DNA of 64,000 nt from Microbacterium sp. AG1240 (GTDB lineage Bacteria; Actinomycetota; Actinomycetes; Actinomycetales; Microbacteriaceae): positions 73,324-137,323 of the forward strand of contig NZ_RBXJ01000003.1 of NCBI RefSeq assembly GCF_003635115.1, given 5' to 3'. Below the pieces are notes generated by a model. That model was not told the DNA's origin and searched no databases. It saw only the letters and a list, made by a program, of their open reading frames with translations. Positions within the stretch are counted from its first letter, which is position 1, and the number at the start of each line of letters is the position of its first letter. The position numbers and the translations under genes are program-made. Of this stretch, positions 8,654-15,204 are shown in pieces.

Positions 8654-10249
8654 ATGCCGCGAATGACCCCCGAAGACATCTCCGCGCTGTCGGCCCAGCT
8701 CGGCTTCCCCATCCCCGACGATGAAGCGACACGCTTCCGCGACCTGACCGACTACATGTTCGACACGGTCGATCGGTTCGACGCGATCGCGCGCGAACGT
8801 GCACGCACGCCCGTGACACGCGACCCGGGCCGGGCGCCGACGGCAGAGGAGGATCCGCTGCACGCGATCCTGCGAATCGTCGATGTCACCGAGCCCGGTG
8901 CGCGCGGCACCCTGGAGGGTCTGCGCATCGTCATGAAGGACAACATCCCGGTCGCCGGCATCCCCATGACGATGGGCTCCGATGTGCTCACCGACTATGT
9001 GCCGAGCGATGATGCCGAGCTCACCCGACGGGTGCTCGACGCGGGCGGGCGCATCGTTGCCACCACGAATATGGAGGCCTTCGCCTTCTCAGGCGGCGGC
9101 GAGACCTCCGGGCACGAGCGCGTCGAGAACCCCTTCGACCGCGCACGAACCGCGTCCGGCTCCTCCACGGGATCGGCCGTTGCTCTCTGGTACGACGGCA
9201 TCGATCTCGCCTGGGGCACCGATACGGGCGGTTCCTGCCGCATCCCCGCGTCCTGGAGCGGGGTGATCGGCCTGAAACCGACGCACGGCCTCGTGCCCTT
9301 CACGGGCATCCCCACGTCGGACTGGCGATTCGACCACGCGGGTCCGCTCGCGCGCCGCGTGGAGATCATGGCCAGGGGCATGGATGCCGTGGTGCCCCCT
9401 GTCGTCCACGACGACGCCGACCCTCTGACCCCCGTGCGCATCGAGCGGGGTTCGTACGTCGAGGCGGTCGCCGCCGCATCCGTCGACCTGTCGGGTGTGC
9501 GCATCGGGCTCGTACGGCAGGGCTTCGCCCCCGCCGATGCGCCTGACGCACCCGAGGGCTCGCGTGAGACCGCCGCTGCCGTCCGCGCAGCCGCTGACCG
9601 CTTCGCCGCGCTCGGGGCCGAGCTCGTCGAGATCGATCTGCCCGTGCTCGCCGAGGGCGGTGACGTGATGTTCGCCGCGATGCTCGAGTCGGCGACCTCG
9701 GCGACGCTCGGCTGGCCGAACGCGTACCACTGGCTGTCGGAGTCCTCGCCGGAGTTCGCCGGTGCCCTCGCGAGGTCCATCGCCGAACGCGGCAACCGCC
9801 TCCCGCCCAACTTCCAGGCCGTGCTCATGGTCGGCACCTACCTGAACCGTCATCGCGGCGGCGAGGTCGGCGCCCGTGCCCACCAACTCGCCGAGGGCAT
9901 GCGGGCGGAGGTGGATGCTGCGCTTCAGGACGTCGACGTGCTCATGATGCCGACGACCACGCACACGCCCTTCCTCGCGCGCCCCGATCTCGATGGGGTC
10001 GACCGGTCGTTGCGCGGCTGGGGCATGATGCACAACGTGCCGCTGTTCAACCTCACCGGGCACCCGGCGATGAGCATGCCCGCCGCCGATCACGACGGGC
10101 TGCCGGTCGGAGTCATGGCGGTCGCCGCTCGCCACGACGACGCACGTCTGATGACCCTCGCCAGGGCGTACGAGCTCGCCCACGGGTGGGCTCTTCAGGA
10201 TGCCCGCTTCGACTGGGCGCAGCCCACCGCCTTCGAGGGAGGACGGTGA
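8654..10249 (+). CDS. Amidase (amidase-signature family)
   Basis: 531 residues with the complete Ser-cisSer-Lys catalytic triad of the amidase-signature family: Lys about 95 in 'IVMKDNIPVAG', cis-Ser about 171 in 'SGSSTGSA', and the nucleophilic Ser about 194 in 'GTDTGGSCRIPAS'. The enzyme hydrolyses a carboxamide to acid and ammonia in the cytoplasm. A 28-nt gap with ribosome-binding site (caaggagc) separates it from the hydrolase gene; it is the only noticeable internal spacing in the enzyme half of the operon. Substrate not predictable from sequence alone. Confidence 0.9.
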   Translation: MPRMTPEDISALSAQLGFPIPDDEATRFRDLTDYMFDTVDRFDAIARERARTPVTRDPGRAPTAEEDPLHAILRIVDVTEPGARGTLEGLRIVMKDNIPVAGIPMTMGSDVLTDYVPSDDAELTRRVLDAGGRIVATTNMEAFAFSGGGETSGHERVENPFDRARTASGSSTGSAVALWYDGIDLAWGTDTGGSCRIPASWSGVIGLKPTHGLVPFTGIPTSDWRFDHAGPLARRVEIMARGMDAVVPPVVHDDADPLTPVRIERGSYVEAVAAASVDLSGVRIGLVRQGFAPADAPDAPEGSRETAAAVRAAADRFAALGAELVEIDLPVLAEGGDVMFAAMLESATSATLGWPNAYHWLSESSPEFAGALARSIAERGNRLPPNFQAVLMVGTYLNRHRGGEVGARAHQLAEGMRAEVDAALQDVDVLMMPTTTHTPFLARPDLDGVDRSLRGWGMMHNVPLFNLTGHPAMSMPAADHDGLPVGVMAVAARHDDARLMTLARAYELAHGWALQDARFDWAQPTAFEGGR

Positions 10250-10647
10250 TGGGCGCCACCACGACCGACGACCTGCTCGCGCGCATCGAGAAGGACCGCG
10301 GCGTCGTGCACCCGCACCTGGCCGTGGCGGCACGCTACAGCCCCGCCGCGCTGGAGCAGTTCCACGCTTCGTACATGCACGCCGTGCACGAGAACGAGGT
10401 GCTCCCCCGCATCACGAAGGAACTCATCATGATCGCGGCGGATGCGGCCGTCTCGTTCACCTACGGCCTGCGGTTCCACATCGGCGAGGCGCTGCGCCAC
10501 GGCGCATCGGTCGAGCAGATCGTGAACACGCTCGAACTCGCCGGACTCGTCGGTGGTTTCCACGTCCCGATGGCGGCGTTCCCGATCCTGGAAGAGGTTC
10601 TGCGAACCGAGGAGTTCGCCGGACTCGCGGACGGCGACGACGCATGA
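10249..10647 (+). CDS. Carboxymuconolactone decarboxylase/AhpD-fold protein lacking the redox cysteines
   Basis: 132 residues with the all-helical CMD/AhpD fold ('ITKELIMIAADAAVSFTYGL' then 'RFHIGEALRHGASVEQIVNTLE'). Where AhpD-type peroxidases have Cys-x-x-Cys, this protein reads S-F-T-Y, while the following His (FHIGEA) is kept. It is therefore unlikely to be a peroxidase and may be a decarboxylase, isomerase or hydrolase acting on an operon intermediate. Start overlaps the amidase stop by one base (TGATG). Confidence 0.82.
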   Translation: MGATTTDDLLARIEKDRGVVHPHLAVAARYSPAALEQFHASYMHAVHENEVLPRITKELIMIAADAAVSFTYGLRFHIGEALRHGASVEQIVNTLELAGLVGGFHVPMAAFPILEEVLRTEEFAGLADGDDA

Positions 10648-11639
10648 AGGTCGGGCTGTTCCTCACCAACGAGCACTCGACGCCCGCCGACATGGGCGCG
10701 CACCTCGGCGACCAGCTCGCCCTGGCACGCACGGCGGCAGACGCGGGGTGGCACTCGATCTTCACCGGTCAGCACTTCGTCACCGAGGGCACGCAGAGGC
10801 TGCAGCCGCTGCCGTTCCTCGCGCGCCTGTCAGGCGAGGTGCCGGGGATGCGACTGGGCACCGGCATCCACCTGTGGACGCTGGGCAATCCGGTCGCGAT
10901 GGCGGAGGAGTTCGCCACGCTCGATGTGCTCACGGGCGGGCGGATGATCGCGGGCCTCGGCCTCGGATACCGCGCTGAGGAGTTCGCCGCCTTCGGCGTC
11001 GATCGGGCATCCCGTGCACGCAGGTTCGAGCGCAACCTCGAGATCGCCCGAGCGCTGTGGAGCGGCGAGCCCGTCACCGTCGACGAGCCCTGGTGCTCCC
11101 TGGACGGAGCCACGATCGGCACGCCGCCCGTGCAGCGACCGCTGCCGGTGTGGATCGGCGGCACGAGCAACGCCGCCATCCGCCGAGCGGGCCGGCTCTC
11201 GGACGGGTGGATCTTGAACCCCGCCGCTCCGGCCGGCACGATCGCCGAGCAGGCATCGCTGTACCGCAGCACCTCTCAGGACAGCGGCCGGGGGGACGGC
11301 TGGATCGCCGCCTTCCGCGAGGTGTACTGCGCCCCCACGACCGAGCGCGCCCGCGAACTCGCCCTTCCGTTCCTGGAGAAGAAGTACGGACGCTACGAGG
11401 CCTGGGGCCAGCAGGACGGTCATCCCGACGGGCAGGCGCTGACCGGCGGAGCCGACGAGGTCGGCGCGGGGCGATTCATCGTGGGCGACCCAGAGCACTG
11501 CCGCAGGGAGCTCGCCCGTTTCCGTGATCTTGTCGGCGTCGACGAGTTCCTCCTCCGCACCGACTGGCCCGATATGCCCGCCGCGGCGGCGATGTCGTCG
11601 CTCGAACTTCTGACGCGAGAGGTGGTACCGGGACTATGA
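10644..11639 (+). CDS. LLM-class (luciferase-like) flavin- or F420-dependent oxidoreductase
   Basis: 331 residues with a luciferase-like TIM barrel: N-terminal 'MKVGLFLTNEHS', 'AADAGWHSIFTGQHF', 'MRLGTGIHLWTLGNPVAMAE', 'GRMIAGLGLGYRAEEF' and 'LPVWIGGTSNAAIRRAGRL'. The superfamily uses FMN (monooxygenases) or F420 (reductases, dehydrogenases). Because a clear F420-dependent glucose-6-phosphate dehydrogenase closes the same operon, use of F420 is a reasonable but unproven guess. Coupled at both ends by ATGA overlaps. Confidence 0.87.
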   Translation: MKVGLFLTNEHSTPADMGAHLGDQLALARTAADAGWHSIFTGQHFVTEGTQRLQPLPFLARLSGEVPGMRLGTGIHLWTLGNPVAMAEEFATLDVLTGGRMIAGLGLGYRAEEFAAFGVDRASRARRFERNLEIARALWSGEPVTVDEPWCSLDGATIGTPPVQRPLPVWIGGTSNAAIRRAGRLSDGWILNPAAPAGTIAEQASLYRSTSQDSGRGDGWIAAFREVYCAPTTERARELALPFLEKKYGRYEAWGQQDGHPDGQALTGGADEVGAGRFIVGDPEHCRRELARFRDLVGVDEFLLRTDWPDMPAAAAMSSLELLTREVVPGL

Positions 11640-12760
11640 GAATTCGAGGAGCTGTTCTCTCCCGCGAGGGCGCGGATCGCCCGTATGTCTCCTCTCACCC
11701 GCTGCAGATGCGGGAGCTCGACCTCGACGCTCCGGGGACGGGTGAGATCCTCGTGCGGATCGAGGCCGCCGGCCTCTGCCACTCCGACCTGTCCGTGATC
11801 AACGGCGATCGATCGCGACCGCTCCCGATGCTGCTGGGTCACGAGGCGTCCGGACGCGTTGTCGAGCTGGGAGACGGCGTCGTCGACCTGGCGGTCGGCG
11901 ACCGCGTCGTCATGACCTTCCTGCCCCGATGCGGTCGCTGCCGCGGGTGCATGAGCGAGGGTCGGATCCCCTGCGAGCCGGGTAGTGCGGCCAACGGCGC
12001 GGGCACTCTGCTCTCCGGTGCCGTTCGCCTGCACGATCACGGCGAGGACGTACTGCATCACCTGGGCGTGTCGGCATTCGCGACCGCCGCGGTCGTCGAC
12101 CGCCGCTCGGTCGTGCGGGTCGATGACGACGTCCCCGCCGAGGTGGCCGCGCTTCTGGGCTGCGCGATCCTCACCGGCGGCGGCGCGGTGTTCAACGCCG
12201 CCCCTCCCTCTCCGGGCGACCGGGTCGTGGTCGTCGGCCTGGGCGGCGTAGGCATGTCCGCGCTGCTCGCCGCCCTCGCGATCGATGGAGTGGACGTGGT
12301 GGGAGTCGATCTGGATCCGGCTAAGCGAGAGACCGCGTCGCGCCTCGGCGCTTCCCGGGCGCTCGCCCCTCAAGAGGCGATCGGGGAGGGGCTGCGCGGC
12401 GACGTCGTCGTCGAAGCTGCCGGAGCTGCCGCCGCGTTCGAGACCGCGATCACCCTCACCGCGCCCGGCGGGACCACGGTGACGGTCGGCCTCCCCCGCC
12501 CCGAGGCGAGAGTGCCCGTCAGCCCGCTGGCCCTGGTCGCCGAGGGTCGCCGGATCGTGGGCAGCTACCTGGGATCGGCCGTGCCGGAGCGCGATATCCC
12601 CCGCTACGTCGACCTGTGGCGACGGGGCCTGCTCCCGATCGAGGAGCTGATCTCGGATCGTCTCCCGTTCGATGAGATCAATCGTGGGATGGACCGTCTC
12701 GCGGACGGGCACGCAATCCGCCAGGTGATCGACATGACGACGGAAGGAGACCACCGATGA
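11636..12760 (+). CDS. Zinc-dependent alcohol dehydrogenase (class III-like MDR)
   Basis: 374 residues. Catalytic-zinc ligands are visible in 'GLCHSDLS' and 'LLGHEASG'; four cysteines of the structural zinc lobe lie in '[16 protein letters not shown]'; the Rossmann motif is '[11 protein letters not shown]' and the second strand ends in Asp ('VGVDLDPAK'), which favours NAD over NADP. It oxidises an alcohol or reduces an aldehyde/ketone of the unknown pathway. ATGA overlaps with both neighbours. Confidence 0.92.
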   Translation: MRIRGAVLSREGADRPYVSSHPLQMRELDLDAPGTGEILVRIEAAGLCHSDLSVINGDRSRPLPMLLGHEASGRVVELGDGVVDLAVGDRVVMTFLPRCGRCRGCMSEGRIPCEPGSAANGAGTLLSGAVRLHDHGEDVLHHLGVSAFATAAVVDRRSVVRVDDDVPAEVAALLGCAILTGGGAVFNAAPPSPGDRVVVVGLGGVGMSALLAALAIDGVDVVGVDLDPAKRETASRLGASRALAPQEAIGEGLRGDVVVEAAGAAAAFETAITLTAPGGTTVTVGLPRPEARVPVSPLALVAEGRRIVGSYLGSAVPERDIPRYVDLWRRGLLPIEELISDRLPFDEINRGMDRLADGHAIRQVIDMTTEGDHR

Positions 12761-13767
12761 CACGCATCGAGATCGGACTCAAGGCGTCCGCCGAGCAGTT
12801 CGGCCCGCGCGAGCTCGTGGAGATCGCCGTCGAGGCCGAGCAGCACGGCTTCGACTCGGTCACCGTGAGCGATCACTTCCAGCCTTGGCGGCACACCGGT
12901 GGCCACGCCCCGTTCGCACTCGCCTGGATGGCCGCCGTCGGCGAGCGCACCTCTCGTATCCGAATCGGCACGTCCGTTCTGACGCCGTCGTTCCGCTACA
13001 ACCCCGCGGTTCTTGCGCAGGCATTCGCGACCCTGGGGTGCCTGTACCCGGGTCGCATCATGCTCGGAGTGGGAACGGGCGAGGCGCTCAACGAGGTTGC
13101 GTCGGGGTGGCGCGGCGATTGGCCGGCGTTCCGCGAAAGGTTCGCGAGGCTGCGCGAATCGGTGGATCTCATGCGGCGTTTGTGGACGGACGATCGCATC
13201 ACCATCGACGGCGAGTTCTATACGACACGCAACGCCACGATCTACGACCGACCGGACAGTCCGGTGCCCATCTACATCGCTGCGGGAGGTCCGGTCGTCG
13301 CCGCCTATGCGGGGAGAGCAGGTGACGGGTTCATCTGCACCTCGGGGAAGGGCATGGGTCTGTATACCGAGCAGCTGCTGCCCGCGGTGGACACGGGACT
13401 GGCGAAAGCGGGTCGCGACGCCGCATCCATCGACCGGATGATCGAGATCAAGGTCAGTTACGACACCGACCCCGACCTCGCGCGCCAGAACACCCGGTTC
13501 TGGGCGCCGCTGTCTCTGTCGAAGGAGCAGAAGCACGACTTGAGCGACCCGCTTGAGATGGAGCGGGCCGCCGATGGCCTGTCGATGGACGCGATCGCCT
13601 CACGGTGGATCGTCGGCTCTGACCCTCGGCCGGTCGCCGCGGCGATCTCCGCGTACATCGACGCCGGCTTCACCCACCTCGTCTTCCACGCGCCGGGTGC
13701 GGATCAGCGACGCTTCATGACGCAGTTCACGCGTGACGTCGTCCCCCTGCTCCCCCTCGGCCGCTGA
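12757..13767 (+). CDS. fgd: F420-dependent glucose-6-phosphate dehydrogenase
   Basis: 336 residues, collinear without gaps with what I know of mycobacterial FGD1. Every catalytic or ligand residue described for that enzyme is at the same number: Glu13, Asp39, His40, Trp44 and Glu109 around F420, and Lys198, Lys259 and Arg283 for the substrate phosphate. It oxidises glucose-6-phosphate to the lactone while reducing F420 to F420H2. As the last gene of a coupled catabolic operon it probably regenerates F420H2 for a reductase encoded with it, most likely the luciferase-like protein at 10644. F420 biosynthesis genes are not in this window. Confidence 0.94.
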   Translation: MTRIEIGLKASAEQFGPRELVEIAVEAEQHGFDSVTVSDHFQPWRHTGGHAPFALAWMAAVGERTSRIRIGTSVLTPSFRYNPAVLAQAFATLGCLYPGRIMLGVGTGEALNEVASGWRGDWPAFRERFARLRESVDLMRRLWTDDRITIDGEFYTTRNATIYDRPDSPVPIYIAAGGPVVAAYAGRAGDGFICTSGKGMGLYTEQLLPAVDTGLAKAGRDAASIDRMIEIKVSYDTDPDLARQNTRFWAPLSLSKEQKHDLSDPLEMERAADGLSMDAIASRWIVGSDPRPVAAAISAYIDAGFTHLVFHAPGADQRRFMTQFTRDVVPLLPLGR

Positions 13768-13813
13768 CCCTGTGATCTCCCGCGAGAAGCGAGCGATCCC
13801 CACCGTGGCCGGC

Positions 13814-14359
13814 TCACACGTAGGTGTTGGCACCGACCGCGCCGATCGGCGCGTTCGCGATGTCGCGCCAGCGCAGCGCGATGCCCGCATCGAGCCAGGG
13901 GCGTTGCCGCGCCCGCGCCATCAGACGCTCGGCGAGGCGTCCGGAGTCGTCGCACTTCTCGGCCAGCAGCACGGTGAGCACGATCGAGCGCGCACAGGCC
14001 TGCTCGAGGTATGCGTGGATGCGTTGCGCTGCGCTGTCGCAGATGCGCAGCACGACGCGCTCCGGAAGCGGCGAGCCGTTGAGGACGACGAGGATGTGCT
14101 GCAGCCGGTGCAATCGACCGACCAGCACCGAGCACTGGGACTCGATCTCGCGAAGAACCGCTCGAAGCTGCCCGCGGGTGCGCGACGCGGCGACGTCCAC
14201 TCCGATGACGACGGCACGGTGGCGCCCCGACACCGTGCAGGCACAGGGGAACTCCTGCGCCTCCGGCACCGCGCGCATCGCCGCCAGACACCCCAGCCGA
14301 TCCCCGATCACCGCGACCAGGGGGGAGGGCTCCGGGGCATCGTCAGGCCCCGTCGACAC
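13814..14359 (-). CDS. Unknown protein coupled to a DksA/TraR-type gene
   Basis: 181 residues if the GTG at 14359 is used, which overlaps the end of the upstream zinc-finger gene by 17 nt. I do not recognise a family. The centre alternates predicted strands and helices ('RAVVIGVDVAASRTRGQLRA', 'LQHILVVLNGS', 'SIVLTVLLAEKC') and there is no signal peptide or membrane segment. It contains three or more cysteines. Downstream starts are possible. The coding frame is kept open over its whole length and it faces the fgd gene convergently. Confidence 0.5.
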   Translation of the reverse strand: MSTGPDDAPEPSPLVAVIGDRLGCLAAMRAVPEAQEFPCACTVSGRHRAVVIGVDVAASRTRGQLRAVLREIESQCSVLVGRLHRLQHILVVLNGSPLPERVVLRICDSAAQRIHAYLEQACARSIVLTVLLAEKCDDSGRLAERLMARARQRPWLDAGIALRWRDIANAPIGAVGANTYV

Positions 14360-14669
14360 GGCGCTGGCAATCGAGACAGTTCTCGGCGTGGGGGAGCACC
14401 TCCAGCCGGGCAGCGGCGATCCTCTCACCGCAGCGGAGGCACCGACCGTAGGTTCCGTCGTCCAGGCGCGTGAGCGCCGCGGTGATCTGCTCCAAGACCC
14501 GCCGCGTCGCGGCGCTGGTGGCCCACGTCACCGGGTCGACATTCGGCGCCGCGCTCGGCCCCGCCTGCCGCACGATCTCCTGCCGCTGGCTGAGATCGTG
14601 CTCGAGGAGGCGACGAAGACGAGAGACGTCCAGCTTCGGGGCGGACGGTGTTGAGGTGTCGGCAGACAT
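14343..14669 (-). CDS. TraR/DksA-type C4 zinc-finger protein
   Basis: 108 residues. A helical N-terminal part (about 20-75) is followed by the DksA/TraR zinc finger: 'CLRCGERI', then 'NCLDCQRR', giving Cys-x2-Cys ... Cys-x2-Cys. Such proteins bind RNA polymerase through the secondary channel or act as small zinc-binding factors. The ATG at 14669 is preferred over the longer open frame because the upstream part would cross a terminator-like hairpin (14695-14720). It is translationally coupled to the unknown gene ending at 13814. Confidence 0.8.
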   Translation of the reverse strand: MSADTSTPSAPKLDVSRLRRLLEHDLSQRQEIVRQAGPSAAPNVDPVTWATSAATRRVLEQITAALTRLDDGTYGRCLRCGERIAAARLEVLPHAENCLDCQRRVDGA

Positions 14670-14694
14670 GATAATCCTGACAAAGAATGCAGCG

Positions 14695-14720
14695 GAAAAA
14701 GGGCAGCACGAATTCTGCCC
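14695..14720 (-). terminator. Terminator-like hairpin just upstream of the DksA-type gene
   Basis: On the minus strand GGGCAG (14720-14715) pairs with CTGCCC (14706-14701) around an 8-nt loop and is followed directly by five T (14700-14696). It ends 26 nt before the ATG at 14669, a position that suits an attenuator or an RNA 3' end rather than termination of a distant gene. Confidence 0.6.
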
Positions 14721-14802
14721 TCGAAGATGTCGGAGCGTGAGCATTTCTTCACAATGCTGCGCGCAGCGCGATGACGCGCTCGCGATAACCGCCTCCGGGT
14801 AC

Positions 14803-14825
14803 AAAAAAACGCCGCGAATGCGACG
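14803..14825 (-). terminator. Intrinsic terminator in the leader of the DksA-type gene
   Basis: Minus-strand stem CGTCGC (14825-14820) with GCGGCG (14815-14810), a four-base loop ATTC and an uninterrupted run of seven T (14809-14803). This is the best intrinsic terminator seen in the window. It lies 30 nt after the stop of the small leader ORF at 14855-14911. Confidence 0.7.
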
Positions 14826-14854
14826 CGCGTGACTACCGAGAACGTGAAAACGGA

Positions 14855-14911
14855 TCAGGGCGGCGGAGCACGGAACGCACAGCGGCCCCCCGGCGGAGCG
14901 ATCATCGACAT
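14855..14911 (-). CDS. Putative leaderless leader peptide (18 aa, Pro-Pro-Pro end)
   Basis: 18-codon ORF reading MSMIAPPGGRCAFRAPPP. The ATG at 14911 lies 6 nt after a TACGGT -10 element, so the RNA would start essentially at the start codon. Three consecutive prolines precede the stop, a context known to slow ribosomes, and a strong terminator follows 30 nt later. The arrangement is that of a peptide-controlled attenuator, but coding has not been shown and the ORF is short enough to be chance. Confidence 0.35.
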   Translation of the reverse strand: MSMIAPPGGRCAFRAPPP

Positions 14912-14917
14912 GCCATC

Positions 14918-14945
14918 ACCGTAGCCCGCTTCCAGGAAAAGGCAA
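14918..14945 (-). promoter_or_regulatory. Promoter ahead of the leader ORF and DksA-type gene
   Basis: Minus strand: TTGCCT (14945-14940), 16-nt spacer, TACGGT (14923-14918). The -10 ends 6 nt before the leader ORF start. Confidence 0.5.
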
Positions 14946-15070
14946 ATCGACCCGATTCACCCCCGCGCGGTCGTCGATACGCATTTCGACGGAGACGAAG
15001 TGCTTTATCGCGATGAATGCACTATGGTCATCGGAAATCATGCCAGCTGAAGAAGGGAAGCGTGATCGAC

Positions 15071-15196
15071 ATGGCCGATAAGGCCCCTCGCGGTGGAAAA
15101 GCGAAAAAGGCGCCGAAGCTCACTCTGAAGGAAAAGCGCGAAGCGAAGCGCACGAATGCCGAGCCGGTGTTCATCAAGCCGCGCAAGGCCCGCTGA
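15071..15196 (+). CDS. Small, very basic conserved-type protein (41 aa)
   Basis: 41 residues, MADKAPRGGKAKKAPKLTLK at the start, ending 'EPVFIKPRKAR'. Thirteen lysines/arginines in 41 residues suggest nucleic-acid or ribosome binding. A good ribosome-binding site (aagggaag, about 15053-15060) precedes it, and a TATGGT hexamer (15023-15028) could be its -10. Codon use matches neighbouring genes. I have seen similar tiny basic ORFs in actinobacterial genomes but cannot name a function. Confidence 0.65.
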   Translation: MADKAPRGGKAKKAPKLTLKEKREAKRTNAEPVFIKPRKAR

Positions 15197-15204
15197 GCCC
15201 CCGC

